Origin: Balanoglossus misakiensis
Taxonomy: Eukaryota > Hemichordata
Direction: 5' to 3'
DNA: 64,000 bases
Assembly: GCA_040954595.2 (NCBI GenBank)
Contig: CM082598.2
Location: 620,001-684,000, forward strand
Shown: positions 48,301 to 61,808 of the stretch, piece after piece
Numbering within the stretch: position 1 is the first letter of the stretch
How the letters are laid out: each line of letters opens with the position of its first letter
Program-made: the position numbers and the translations under genes
The notes under the pieces: model-generated
Databases searched by the model: none
Seen by the model: the letters and a program-made list of their open reading frames with translations, nothing else
What the model was told of the DNA's origin: nothing

Positions 48301-51300
48301 CAGACACAGTGTGACGCTCGATCATATCTAACTTTTTACCTCCTTCCTGACAACTCCATTAATGAGATTTTTTAAAAATATAAAATTATCACGAACTGCG
48401 CATGAGCAAAGAATTCTTGCTATGCTTGGCATTCTTGACAGGAATGTGTTTTTAGAATTTTAGAGGTCTCCTACTGTGCCCCCAGCGATGAAACTAATCT
48501 CCGAGAAAGGACGAATAAATAGCCACCAATTCGCAGACTATTTTTGACACCCCAAAACGACACCACCGGGTCAAACAACATCTTCATAGCTTTGATCTTT
48601 AACCTACTGTCGAAGGGGCTGTCTCTCAACCATCAGTGAATATAAATGTTGATATGTCACTAGGAGATGATATTTAGCGTTTGTTTCTTGGGGAAATCAG
48701 TTTATATGCTTTATAGGTAGGGACAACGAGAAAGTGGTTGGCGATGTAACTTTATAGCACTTCACGCAATTTGTATTAACTTGGAACTTGACATATCTGT
48801 GATATAAGATAAACTGAAACAACCGCCCTCTTTATGTCGGTTTGTGCGAACACCTCTTCTACACATGTCTGAATGCACTCCCTCAGTATTCGTCTGTTAA
48901 TACATTATCGACATTTCTGTTTTATTATCCCGTAACAAACAACCATCGCACCTGTCCAAGGTTACCGGTTTAACGGCTCTATGGCATGCAAAACTTCCCC
49001 TTTCCGCTAAACGACAACTCAGAATGAGGAACGTAAAATGGAATGAGATGTGACGTCAAGAAATAGGCCAGACGAACCGAAAAACATAAACGTAGAATTC
49101 AGCAAACAGTAGAAGGAACCCACTCTTCGTCTGTGGCCTCAAGGTTCCAGCTTTCAAAGTCATATTTTTAGTCGATCCCATGATAATTTCTCATTATCAA
49201 TTGTCGTAATTTATCTCTCTGACATCATCAAGGTTCTTAGATAGGAATTTATACGTGGCCGATATCATCAAGGTTCTTAGATAGGAACTTATACACGTGG
49301 ACGAGGTTCTTACCAAAAATCGTTGTTCTTACGTTTTTCTGCCTTAAAAGTGTGTGAGTTATTCTCGTGGATTTGCGGCGACGGTTCAATGACAATTGTT
49401 TTCTGCATGAGATTTTTAATTTTGGAAATCTGATCGCTGGCACTGTATACATCAGACTTGCATCATATTTTATTGGTTAAGCTTGGAATTTGACTCTGAA
49501 AATATTCCAAAACTTCCTGTTATGCGTCATCCTCCATATTACTTGTTTACTTTATGTGATAGACATATCGTTATGATGAAAATAGCTGTTGCGATAAGGT
49601 ATAATATTTTGTGCAAATGTGGAAGTGTAAGGCCAATTTGAACGAAGTTGCCGTGTCTGCGACGCAGCGTTCGACTATTGGCCGTCGTCCGCCTTTGCGG
49701 GATCGCCGGCCGCTGAACTGGGATAGGACCAGCTGTTATAAGTTAGAATGTAACGACGCACCACTGCACCAATTATGGAGTGTTGGCCGCAAATTGAGCC
49801 CAGCACACGCGACCAAGGCGAGTTGGGCCCGCCTACCACTCAGGGCCTTAGATGACAGCGACTAAACACTGAGCAAACATTTAATAGAACAGTAATGTAC
49901 ACAGTGTTGAAACATTATTGATGTTAGACTCAATGAAATCAACATCATTAAAGCGAAAACCGAGTCTGCACAACGCGATACTACGTTACCTTGTCTTCCC
50001 TTCATGACAACAAACTTTTAAAACTGCCGAGTGATTGGCCCGGCGTTTTGGAATTCTGTCTGGCTCATTCAACTCCCCCCTCTCCTTAAAAATCGCCCTC
50101 TCACGAAAGTTCCCAGTCTGAAAACCTCTTCTTAATGTACACAATCAAGAAAGGCCTGAAAATATTGTCTATTTGCCGTTTAAATCCCCGCATAAGGTCA
50201 ACAGGTTTGATTACCATGGTTGCGAGCGTATGGAAATACTATCATTGAACGCGCCCCAGACCCAACAAAGGTCGACTGTATACGCGTGCCTATACACCCA
50301 GTTGCCCATATCGTATGACCAACGCTACTATTAAGCGGACCTCTCCAGCAATTCTTATAAATCTTGGGCTTTAAAGTTCGATATCTAAATTCCATTTCAT
50401 GAGTTATGTCTGGATTTGCTACTTTAATCAACCATTCCATATCTAAACGTGTGCCACTAATATTCCTTTTGCTGGCCACAATGATCATGATTCACGTCAG
50501 CCAAACAGCATATAGAAAACACCGCTATAAAACACTGACTTTTTCGAATTTTAGAGTTAATATATTTCAATGGTGTTTTCTCAAGCATGACAAGTGCGGG
50601 CCATATGTGTTCAGACATGGATCTGTTTTTCTCGACTATCGACCGCCGTATTTGCCCTCACGTTCGCGATAAATAGCACACATGCGACAACACTCCAATG
50701 ATTTGCCCCAGCAGATTAAAATTCATGGGAAGTACAACAGCTGTATAACGGAAACATCACGCCAGAAATGTTTGCCCTTGTTTGCGCTGGTGGAGATCAA
50801 GCGGGTTGGATGCGTTGGTCGTCTTGACAACCACTCATGGCTATCAGGGCCTATCCGTACACTGATATGATTTTCGTGTAATGAAGCCTGGCCACTCTCC
50901 CAGTCACACGTAACTGAACATATTTTTGTGATAGATTTACTGCGATCAGAGCGTGCCCAGACATGTTTGATCATAAGATAAACCGCGCCGTGCTGTTGAC
51001 CAAAATGAGAGCAAAATTCCATATGGTGGCAAAACTTCACGTGCAGGAATATCTTGAACTGTTGACCACAATGAAAGTAGGCCTAATGGGCAAATTCCAT
51101 CAGCCTGACGTTGGTTTGCTTTTTAAAAGACACTTGGGGAAATACATCTTAACTTAAATTGGCAGCGATGAAATATATTATACCAGAACAGTTCTCATCT
51201 GATCGTCACGTGATCGTTGTTAATATCAGCACAATTTTATTTGTATATGTCAGTTTTCATCGACCAACAGGGCTGTGGTCGGAATTTAGTCCCGATAGAA

Positions 51301-54300
51301 GTTAGAGAGTCAGTCTGGATTTAAAAAAGAAATCCCACAATATCCAGGGTCTGGTGTCGATTTCAGATATGAAATATGTCAATTTCAAGTTTCAAGTGCA
51401 AGACGGCGCCGCTTGTTTTGGAGTGGTTTCCATCATTGATTACTGTACGTCAAAGTCGAGACTCAAAACAGTTTTATTCTTGAAACCGCTAAACATATAC
51501 AGATTACAACGTCTCAAGCTGAATGTTAGCATTTTTCTCTTCTTCGAAAGCCTCCTTCAGAAGTTTGTCCTGCACGTGACGGGCAAAGTGTCTCACATTT
51601 TTCAGATGCCACCGATTTGAGAGACAGCTTTTGCGTTCGGTCTAATTAAGTCTAGTAATCGCGATTTATTTTTCCAGCCACGAAAACACGCGAAATTCGA
51701 TATCGACATAAAGTTATATTTGTTTTCTGATCATTTAATGTTCGTTTAGTCACACCGTCGGACGAGTCATTACAAAGAGTTCATAAAATTTTATCGAGAT
51801 CTTCGGCGGTGAAGTCTCACTCGTGTGAACCCCTACATCAAGACTTGTACATCTCATTTAGAAATAAATAAATAAACCGCAAGTGATCTATATGTTCGAT
51901 GTAGTTTAAATTTTATGGCTTTTTGTTAATAAAAAGAAATTCTCACCGTCTACGTTATATTTGATACCAGTCAATATGATACGGTTCAATTTGCCAACTT
52001 GGGGATTTTATCACCCTTGGTCACGTGACAGGCCTACAATAATGGCCCTTTCCCATCACGCTGTTCATTTTGACTAAAAGTTCGTCATTCAAGTTTCTTG
52101 AAAGCGAAAATGTCATGGTCCAGTCGTGATGACCTCCAGACAAGACACTGTGAAAACACGGATATTCTCTCAATTGGCCGGGGGGACATTACATCTGTCC
52201 ATCTCCTCTCCTTGTCATGATATTTCAGCTCTGTTTGATTTGACGGCTACCACAGCTGCATTACAACCACAGATTGTAGAAATCCCAGGGCTGTAGTGCA
52301 GATTGCTGTTATTTACACAAGACTGACATTAGTGGCAGAGAGACTAGCATAAAAGCAAATAATCTGTCCATCATGGAGTGCAGTCAAAACACCACAGACG
52401 ATATGACAGCTAAATCACAGATTCACCAGGAATATGATTATGATTAATTCATCAGTTATGAGAATATGACAAGAAATTAGTCGAAATGAACTAGCTTTAA
52501 CTCTACTTAATTGCCAAAAATGAACATAGTGTGTGAACAGAAAGAAAAGGTTTCCATGGTTTCTGGCTGCATGTCTGTCTCTCCATATGGGTGTCTGTGT
52601 GTGTCGGTTGGTTGGCTTGTTGTTTGAATCTCCTTGGAATTCCAAAGCTACCATTTCTTAAAAACATCTCTTTTCTCACATCATTCCACGCGGTGTCTTG
52701 ACAGAAGCAGTATATCCATAGCAACCTTGTCACACGACGCAACTGTTAAGCGATGAGTGAAAACATCTGTGGTCAGTTGGTCATGTGTTGATATGGTATC
52801 AATGTTTTCGTTTCTCCCACCATCGATTGTCTTTGCAGACGGAGAGGGTGAAGGAATTTTATTTTGAAGTCTTCTTTGTTTTTTCCCCTCTGGCGGGCAT
52901 GCGCATACTGAACAAATCCCTTGTGACTGGTTGTCTGTGCAAGATGGCGATATTGAAAATGTCTGTAGCTCCATCTGAGTTTAGTACATCCATTTTTGAC
53001 GAATGACATCGGGAGGCTTATATGACCTCTTAAAGAATTTGCTGTTGGGCATTTCAGTTGTGTCGTGCGTATGATGATGCACCAGTGTTTTGGGGTGACG
53101 TCACTGGCAGTCCGGCTATGACGTTGCAGAATTTTCCAAATCTTGTGATTATTCTACTCACAGTTATTTATTGTTATATCAAATATAATTATGCCATAAA
53201 ATGGTGAAAGAAATTTCACACAACGGAGAAAGCTGCCGCCCTCAACGTCTCACATGAGTCGAGTTCACCGACCAAAATGTCAGCAATCCAACGAAGATGC
53301 TGAACTGGTTTGGGGTTGGATCGAGTGGTTTGGCTCTAGTATAGGTTATTTCAGTCTTGCATCTTGCTTTTGTTTATTCAGCTGGCGTCTTGTGATGCAC
53401 AACTGGCAGGAAGAAGTTTGCGAGGCTCTTGATGACGTCTGTATTTCGTCACTGACATCTCAGACAAGTGTGCAGCACATGGTATTTTCCAATAACAACT
53501 TCTGTCCATAGTATCTCCCCTGTTTCCTTAGTACCCATTGTCTCAGAAATCTGTCGTAGTGTTACAATCGATGATACGACGCCTTTTAAATCGGTAGCAT
53601 TCTGATAAGTACTGGAATACACGATTCAACGAGGAGAATCCTAAATTTGCAAAAGTTGGAAATGTGAAAGTAGTGGCCATGGAAAACACATGGTGTGTGT
53701 GTGTGTGCCCTGGCAACTTGATGAATCGGAATAAACTTTGTTCTACAAAGAACTTTTAGCTTCCGTTGATCTGACAACGAGTAAGAGGAGAAATTAATGG
53801 CAGACTTATCGGATGTCAGATCGGATATATTTGAAAGGAGCTTGAATAAAGTCAGGAAGTGTAGATATCAATCGTAACCCCATCGGAATGCCGCGTAAGT
53901 TATCCCATTTAGAACATAAATATTTCCAACATTTGACACTTCACAATGTGAATGATGTTTACAGAATAAAAAATCGAAATCCATTTCTATTGAACCACAC
54001 AAGGCAATACGTTTTTAGGTATGTGGATACATTATGTTCCAAACTAAAACTTGTGGGTAGGGTATCTTTAATTTTCCTTTCAGAGGGAAGAGTTTCTCCA
54101 AAATTGGCCGGCGGCAGTTTTTATCTGGGGGTGTCTAATCTCTCTTAGAATGTGAGAATGGACGGCCAATTTCGCTTCTCGGCGAGAAAAGTGTCGCTGA
54201 AAACTTTGTGGTAAGGCCGGAGACGCCACAAATGGGATGTGTATTGCACATGCTCAGAATTGATGAAATCCAAACCACTTCGGTCAGATAGATTATTCGA

Positions 54301-55207
54301 AGTAATTGCCCATGGCTGTAACATTTGCCGGAGGGGGTCAATCGGGGTCAGGTAATTGATCAGAAGTCGTTAATTTCATCTGCAAGGTTATGTGTCGGCT
54401 ACACATACGGGGTAGTTGAGGTAAAGTCTTGTAAAGTTGGGATTGTCTGCCGAACTCTGACAGATTCTTGGGAAACGGGGTTCATTTCAATTGAGAGTCT
54501 CTCCGTACTCTTTAGTCAAATTGAGCGCAGAGGAAACACGCGATAGAACAAAATCTTTCCGACATCCTGGGAGTGTGGCACGCGACTGGTTAAACGTCCA
54601 CTGATCAAACAGTCTTGGTTTACATCAAGTGCAGCGTCACTGGGAGAAAGTTCTCCAAGCAACTGACGCCGGCCTGGCAGACTTCTCTGCTTTACTGAAA
54701 AACAACACAGCACCTCGCCACACTCAACCGCACGCTCTGATGTGTTCGTGTCCAACTGTTGTTTGTGTGGTTAATTTTGTCAGATCCGGTAAAAGAATAC
54801 GAGTTGAGATGAGTGAAATATTGCAGCATTGCTTTGATAAATTGATTAATGGATTGCAAAGGAGTTGGACGGCTGAAATCACAGGTTTCGAATTTCCAGT
54901 TAGCCATCAATTACACCGCTTAAAGAGAAATGTACAAACTGACCTTTAGAAGGATCAACCATCCAGATGATGAAAGATACTACGGTTTTTATCGTGTGGA
55001 AATTGGACGCTCGTCTAATTACTAAATCAATCAACCAATTAATAGATTGAAAATAAATAGGTTAAGATCTCCATCGGGTATGTCAAGTTTGATCCCAGTG
55101 GTAATAGGTATAATTTCACCTTTCGTAATCGATTTTCAAGTCGTAGCCATAAACTGAGAGCAGTCAGCAATGAAAATCTTACAACAAAAAGTCTGACACC
55201 ATAATTT
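48301..55207. other. Gene-poor region, second part
   Basis: No confident exon. It contains a 40-bp tandem duplication at 49221-49300 and a GC-rich island at about 49630-49865 that stands out from the AT-rich surroundings. Confidence 0.45.
49221..49300. repeat. Tandem duplication, about 40 bp unit
   Basis: Two copies share ATCATCAAGGTTCTTAGATA and GGAAxTTATAC...GTGG (49221-49258 and 49261-49300). Confidence 0.8.
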
Positions 55208-55330
55208 GGTCAATATTGGCCAGTCAAGGGACTTTCCTAAACTGGCCTTTATAGACAGGTGGCCTCTATAGACAGGTCAATAAAAATGGCCACTATATAG
55301 AGGTGGCCACTAACACATGTTTGACTGTAT
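55208..55330. mobile_element. Non-autonomous fold-back repeat with GGCCACTATATAGAGG core
   Basis: Contains several short inverted modules (CTATAGACAGGT, GGCCACTATATAGAGGTGGCC). Its right end is TTTGACTGTAT, the reverse complement of the ATACAGTCAAA start common in this family. Relatives are at 14190-14255 and 27776-27840. Confidence 0.6.
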
Positions 55331-56616
55331 TTTTGAACTGATCATGGATATCATAGCATCCCTTCCTTCTCCAACTCAAGCAACGTCCCCTCACAAGACG
55401 AAGGTGACTGTCTTGAAGGAGCAAATGCGAATCTTATAGATGCCGTACGTTAGATTGTACGTACTTTTGAAGGTCCTGTGATGCAAAGAAGAACAGAAAG
55501 GTCGTGTGAAAGTTAGTCATTGCATCACAGCCTTGGGATGTCAGACGCAAGTACATGTCTGCTATGAGAGACTTGCTGATAACACGTACTAAGATAATCC
55601 AGCGATGTTTTCAGTTCATTGTCGATCACACAGCGTTTTCATGAGGATAAAGTTTTACGGACAGCAACCAGCTGTTCCGTTATCGTGAGGAAACTCCAAC
55701 GGGGCTACCTGTCAAAACACAGCCATAGCTGGATCCAGGAAGTGCGATATTAAGCAAATCGTCTGTGTTATTGACTTTACAAATTAACATCAACAGCTCA
55801 GCGTGAGGTGTGGACGACTTGTCCTTTTGCCTCTGCCGATGATCACTTTCGGCATCTTTAAAACTCCAAGTTGAACGCCTGGTAGCTGACTTCACTCAAC
55901 CCTGATCCTTGACACAAACAATCATGCACAAAATCCCAGTAAGGTTAAAGGTCCATGCAGTGACCTTATAGGATGCCTGGCGCGTGTGTTAGACACGCTG
56001 CCGCCTCGGGGGTGGTCCCTGCTTCTTCTAATGTCTGGTCCACTTTCTTTTAATTTTATTTTGTCTACCGCTGACCCGAGGGACATCTCCCAGTGGTCGT
56101 TTTCTTAAACAGTCCGTTTAAGGAGTCCGATGAGGTGAAAAAGCGACGATGTACTTTGTGATCATATTGTGGCTATTTGGTATCTGCGAGGTCCCTGGAT
56201 CTGAGATGGTCGACCAGGGGCGTCGAATTGGCCAAGAGTCACTTTCTTGGAAAGTTAAAGGGGAGGGTTGGTCTGAATTGCACGTGTTACTGTTCTGTTT
56301 ATAAACACACCATCATCTGATGTAAGGATAAATCAGTCTATGTGATATTCCGAGCAAATTATTTGATTTGCCGCAATAGTGAAGTTGACTATGTGATTTG
56401 ACATGCGAAATCGCTGTTGGCGGTGAGATCAAAGAATTTGTGAAGAGAACTTCCTGTCTTCTGCTGAGTGTTTGTCGTCTGATATATAAAAGGTAATTTT
56501 GCAAAATGTGGGTTGCCCTGACTATAGGTTGTCGGCATGATTGAGCGATCTTAATGTTGATGGGGTCTGAACCCAAGGAGAAGTACCCTGGAGGAAACAA
56601 CCCCTCCCTGTCTCGC

Positions 56617-56637
56617 ATGACGTCATAACATGGCGGC
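56617..56637 (+). promoter_or_regulatory. CRE next to an ATGGCGGC start-like motif
   Basis: A perfect palindromic TGACGTCA at 56618-56625 is followed four bases later by ATGGCGGC (56630-56637). This resembles CRE plus YY1-type promoters that overlap the translation start. The frame from that ATG is short (next entry). Confidence 0.35.
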
Positions 56638-56800
56638 TAGTCAGAAAGGAAGCAAATCCAATCAAATACATTTGACACTCTGTGATCCGAAACCAAACAA
56701 ACAAACACACGGTACCAACAAACAAAGCAAGGAGGGCGACAATCTTGAGAAGTTTCAAAAAGAACAGAGGGGCCGCGTTCCGATACACGGACGACCCTAA
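56630..56800 (+). CDS. Possible small ORF, 56 aa, downstream of the CRE
   Basis: ATG at 56630 opens MAASQKGSKSNQIHLTLCDP... and stops at TAA 56798-56800; Lys/Gln/Asn-rich, no domain. No good donor lies within it. A 121-codon frame exists on the opposite strand, so the coding status is doubtful. Confidence 0.18.
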   Translation: MAASQKGSKSNQIHLTLCDPKPNKQTHGTNKQSKEGDNLEKFQKEQRGRVPIHGRP

Positions 56801-59105
56801 AGCAGCGATTTCACGATTTGTTACAACCACTTTCACCAAGTTGCAGGCCCACTTAACAACAAGCGATTCCAACCTAAACGTTAGCAACGTGTTGATTTCA
56901 GACTAGATTTTGTACTTGCGAATTCTTGACAAGTTGATTTTCACGATTACTTAGCTGGGTCCGACGAATCCAAAAATAATAGTGCGGACGGATGTTAGAC
57001 TACAGACAGAACCAGGAACCACGTCACTTAATTTCAGAAACTTACTGGGTTTCAATTAACATTCAAAAACAACTTTTGCCGGGAAAATACCACATGTCAT
57101 GTGTCACCAGGTAAAAATAACCCATGACGTGTAATATCCAGTCACATTTATCAAAGATACGCCTACAAACTTCTCAGTCCCAGTTTCCGGTCAAAAACTG
57201 AAGAAAACGTCCCACGTATGCGTCATTTTGTTTGCTTCGGATTAAGCACTATTGAAATCATTGCCACAAGTTTCTGTTCTCGTGGAAATCTCGTCGAAAT
57301 TACATCAATAAAGTACTTGACACCTGTTTCGCCACCAACTATTTCCGCCTGACACGTTTACAATGTGGACTTTTCCGACACAGTTCATGAAGTTTAACTG
57401 TGTTGCCCTCTTTTGGTACCTGTATTTCCTGAATAAAGTGTAGAAATGATTCTCTAGGTTGATATCGCTGATGGATATCACGTTTTAATTTTAGGGCTGA
57501 CTGACCTCGTCCTTCAAGGTGCAGACGGTGCCGTTTATAGTGGTAATTGATGACGAGAAATATCCGCTGAAAAAAATCGACATGAATGTATTGATTGTTG
57601 AGAGTCGTTTATGAGGAAGTTTGCTCTGAAAGAGTCTATCTTATTAGCGTTAGCGAAAAAACCCCACTCGGATTGAAGGTTAAATCAATTTGATGTTATC
57701 GTGGATATACTTCCGTGTCTTGTCGTGTCAGTTTGTACATTTTTGGACAAGGGTTTGCGGATAGCCATATTGACTTATCACACGGGTTATTTTTAGTGAC
57801 GTCATTCTTGGAATGTGTACACTATTTTTCTGACACAAAACCACTTAAAATAGTGCGGTTTTCCGTTGACCGCAATGCTTATGAATTCGAAAGGGCTGGA
57901 ATTCTCTCCGGGACCCTGGGCTCTGCAAGAATCTTGGCTATATTATTCACTACGAGCTCAAGAGTGATAATCACAGTCACTCCGCTCCTTGTTCTGTCTG
58001 ACTGTCTGTCTGGGGTGATTTAAAATGATAGAAATGGTGCGATAGATTTATCCTAAAAAGACAGCCAGCGTGTGTTTGCAAGGTCTTCAAATGTCCTTAA
58101 ATAAATTGACGCAAATTACATGAAATAACAACAAATCGAGGACACGTAGGCTGTTTGCTCCCCGTCTCTGTAATATTTGTAGAGTAAACACATATCAGAA
58201 ATCGTTGTAGGCTCGAGTTATGACGCGTGACATTACAAGGTCGCTTTAAATACATATTAATATATCATACATGTGGATTCCGGTTAATATTTTTTCTCCT
58301 AGAGGTGGGGGGGGGGGGGGGGGGTTGCAACGGGACTCCCAGTACAACGGGTTGAAATATTTCAATTCCAGTCAAAACAACCAATAAAATAAAGCCGTGA
58401 GAAAACAAAGAATGTTATTTTTACAGGTGTTATTGCAAAACGGTTGACCAAGAATGAAAATTGCTCGCGAAGGACTTCAGACGTTTTTGTTTTGGTGTTT
58501 TTCGTAATGACGTGGTTGCTAAAAGAATTGTTTAATTTCGAAATATTTACACTCGCAAACAATGAAGGGTTCCCACGAAACCAGACAAGCAATCGCCGTG
58601 ACTGACACAGGCACGTGGTTTGTTATTACCTTGAAATTGACAAGCGAAACGAACATGCATGCTTCAAAGATAATGAAAGCGACGAGAAACCGACGATAGA
58701 CGCGTTCTCGCCGTTCCCAGACCACGTGCACCAGCGAATGTTTTTAAAATTCATAGTTCTGGATTATGAACACATTTGTGTAGAATGTAATGGTTATGAT
58801 TTAAAGATAACAATATTTGAGCGAGTTCCCAGAACTATAAGTAGGGCTAGTACGCTTCCTCTTCTTAGAACAACAAGCTGAAGCGAGTGTTGGTTAATAC
58901 AGAAAAGGTCGGTTTACTTGCCACCAAACATGGCTGTCGACATTGCTATTTTTAAAGCTGTATAAAGTTGGCTGCCATATTTTTGGTGGAGACGTACCCT
59001 TTATACAGATAAATCAGCGACAATATATTTCTTGTACATGTGTCACAACAAGAAGACAAACACCTCTTGTTGAGTACAACAACACGAGATGGTCTTAATT
59101 TTAAA
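56801..59105. other. Gene-poor region, third part
   Basis: No supported exon. An 18-nt poly-G run is at 58307-58324. A minus-strand hydrophobic frame around 58519-58731 lacks an ATG at its start. Confidence 0.4.
58307..58324 (+). repeat. Poly-G run (18 nt)
   Basis: Eighteen consecutive G; such runs are length-uncertain in assemblies and could form G-quadruplex. Confidence 0.85.
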
Positions 59106-59232
59106 CTAAGGGACTTGTCAGTTCTTCAGTGGGGGGGGGGGGGTGGATTATAGGGGGGGGGTCACCCACTTTTTGATATCCACAAAATAGAATCCCCCCC
59201 CCCAAGGCTGACGAAACTGACCAGTCCCTAAG
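59106..59232. mobile_element. Fold-back MITE with GGGACTTGTCAG ends and G-tract/C-tract arms
   Basis: Left end CTAAGGGACTTGTCAGTT and right end AACTGACCAGTCCCTAAG are inverted repeats with few mismatches. Inside lie G runs of about 13 and 9, and a C run of about 10 in the opposite arm, so the arms extend through homopolymers. Confidence 0.7.
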
Positions 59233-61705
59233 ATAACACAACAACAGCGAAAGACGTCAGTACTTTAGTTAAAACATCGTTCACGTGCCATAGCTTCACA
59301 TTTCAGCGCTTGCATTGACCGAGGTGACCATTCGAATGGCAGAATGGGGCACGGCGTTTTTAATTTCCCCCACGTGCTAGTCAAAAACATAATGCAATTT
59401 AGCTTAGGCGTACGCATGGCGCTGGAAACACAGACTGAATGAGTTGGAATTGAACACGCTCCTGAGATATGTGTATTCGGATTGACCTCTGACCCCGAGA
59501 CAACCACACACCACTTTCCCAAGCTATTTCCATCTTTAAACCATGAATGAAATAGAAATAGTATCTCCAAATCATAGGCTGTCCCCAGGCCTAAAAAGCC
59601 ACTCAATGCCGACCAAGAAAAATAAATAAAATCTACTAAGTAATGGATTGCTTGTAATGGTCTGACAAGGGCGGTCGCTATAGGTTACCACTTTGTTTCT
59701 GCAAGTCAATGTGGACTACATAAATATAATGAACTTTGAGATTTGATTCTGCTCAATGAAAACCAGTTTCCTGTTTACAAAACATCCCTGTCTGTGCCTG
59801 CAGCGTGCCTTCGTGTGTATAACCCCAGTCAGTGGCCCTGCACCGCATCAATTTGAAGTACAGCCGACAGGACCTATAGGAGGTGCTTTACGAACCTCAA
59901 TGATCATAACACAACTTGAAAAGTGCGCAGACTCTGCGAGTGACGAAACAACTCATGAGGGACGGTGTTTGGGGGAAGCCAAGCAACTGTGTGATTATTC
60001 CAAAAAAAAACACAAACATACAAATAGACCTTAATGAAACACTGAGTTTTAAACGAAATACTCAGTGTCAAAATAAACATTTTTAGCATCACATTTAGAA
60101 CTCTCTGCTCACAGAATTTGGAATGCATGACGTCCTCCAAAGATAGTCAGTCTGTGTTGAATTTTCTGACATCTGACGTCACCCTAACCGAATTGCCATC
60201 ATTGATTAGCGTCTCGTAGTCTGCATGGGTTTAGTGAAAGCCACAATGATAACCGGGGCAGCATCAGCAACAATTCTTGGCTGTGTTTAATCCATCAGAT
60301 AATTACATCTTTAAAAATAAAGACGCCGTAAAGCGTTTTAAAGTAAACGGGGTCTGCTTTGTTCTCCTCTGTAAAGGCCCTTGCTGATGGGAAACACAGA
60401 GTGAAACTCGATAAAGAGCGGCTATATATTCTAAGCAAAGAAAGTGTTGGACCATGACCAGTGCCACCCATATAAAGCATTGAGTTTTTACTCGACTTGA
60501 ACGGTGCGGGAAAGTTCCAAAGCCGCAAAACCGCACATCAAAAAGGAATTATCATACAGAACACAGTTCTGACGCCTGTGAGATCTCCTTGTCGTCATAA
60601 AGGTCAGGTCGGTCAAACTTCATGATCAAAAACAGTGCCGACACTTCAAGTAAGAGGCCGACCGACCAAGCCATCAGCAAGGCCAAAGAAATTAAATTCT
60701 TAAGTTTGTTTTTTGTATTCCGGGAACGTTGGTGTTTGGAGTATTGCATTGTGAAACGTAAAAGATTCCAAAGAATCATCGTCAGGAATATAATCACAGA
60801 GCTCTGTCATTTGAGTAAAGGGGAGAAGTCTTGATAGATTATGCTTATTTTAGACATTGGTATACCTGATATGGTTGCAAAGCTGTGCAAGTGCTTGTTA
60901 GCGAAATGCATTTTAAGTTTGGTTGTAGACGAATATTGGTCCAGGAGTTCCTTTCGTTTTCCGAGTTCTTTGCTGTTGAAATTTCTCAGACAAAGATATT
61001 CGTCTTGGTGTTTGATCTTAGCCGAGATCCGACTCTACAAAACCCATTTCCGAAACCCATTTCACATTGTAGCACAATTTCTTCCATTGAAGGGGGACCA
61101 TGATTGTACAAATTGAGGCGGAAGTTGTCTATGTAATGATCAACATACCTAGAGGCTTTTTTTCCAGTTAGCGATCATTGCCATAGAAACGTATTGTGAA
61201 GCACGTGCGGTTGTGTCTCTTTCATTTCCATATGTATCTCTACTTGCTTGAATGATGTAATGACATAAAAAGCCTGAAAAACAACCGAAGGGTAGATCTC
61301 TACACTTAGCATGCAAACAAGGATGATAATAGAATGTTATTTTGTCAAGTAGAGTGATATAGAACCAAGAGTGTGCAATGACACTAGAGTGTTATAGGCG
61401 AGTAGTGTTTGGTATGTGCAAAAGGCCCCTGATGTTGTTAATGTATGGAAGGTTTGGGAACGATCAAACGGTAAAAGGAAAATGAACCGATACTGGAGAT
61501 GAACTGATAACACCATGACACGGGGTGTGTTGTTTCGTCCGGGAATATGTGCACTATGCCTCATTTCACTTAGATTACAAAACAACCTTGGTCGGTCGTT
61601 CTGGTTTACAATTCGCTGATTGCTTCATTGGTGATCACGAAAACACCAGTCTCAGATGCGACAGAATTTGCCGCTGTTTCCACAATTAGAATCCGGCCTT
61701 TACTC
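59233..61705. other. Gene-poor region, fourth part
   Basis: Apart from the candidate exon at 60552-60804, no coding support. Sequence is AT-rich and unique by eye. Confidence 0.4.
60552..60804 (-). CDS. Candidate terminal exon of a multi-pass membrane protein
   Basis: On the minus strand a pyrimidine-rich tract and CAG (just above 60804) precede SSVIIFLTMILWNLLRF, then a basic loop, then LISLALLMAWSVGLLLEV and a tail ending LYDDKEISQASELCSV and TGA. Two hydrophobic segments around a positive loop look like a real membrane protein end, but I find no partner exon and no family match. Confidence 0.3.
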
Positions 61706-61709
61706 CTTT

Positions 61710-61808
61710 CGGCCAATTGAAGCGTCTCCAGGGGACCAGTTGGCCAATAGAAGTTCTTTTGGCCAACCAGGATTGGCCGAACCTGTTTGCATACTTTTCG
61801 GCCAATTT
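61710..61808. promoter_or_regulatory. Cluster of NF-I / CCAAT-type sites
   Basis: GGCCAA or its complement TTGGCC occurs at 61711, 61742, 61761, 61773 and 61800, five sites in about 95 bp. CGGCCAATT occurs twice exactly. Three of the sites are GGCCAAT, so CCAAT-box factors are an alternative. Confidence 0.4.

Noticed and set aside
48017-48325. MYVC-repeat open frames on the minus strand
   Set aside because: Artefact of the (ACAT)n array; four-base units give the same peptide in several frames.
56095-56150. Hammerhead-like CCGATGAGG...GAAA sequence
   Set aside because: Core differs from CUGANGA and no closing helices are visible.
56522-56887. 121-codon minus-strand ORF with a hydrophobic stretch
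   Set aside because: No promoter or splice context on that strand; overlaps the CRE/ATG signature on the other strand.
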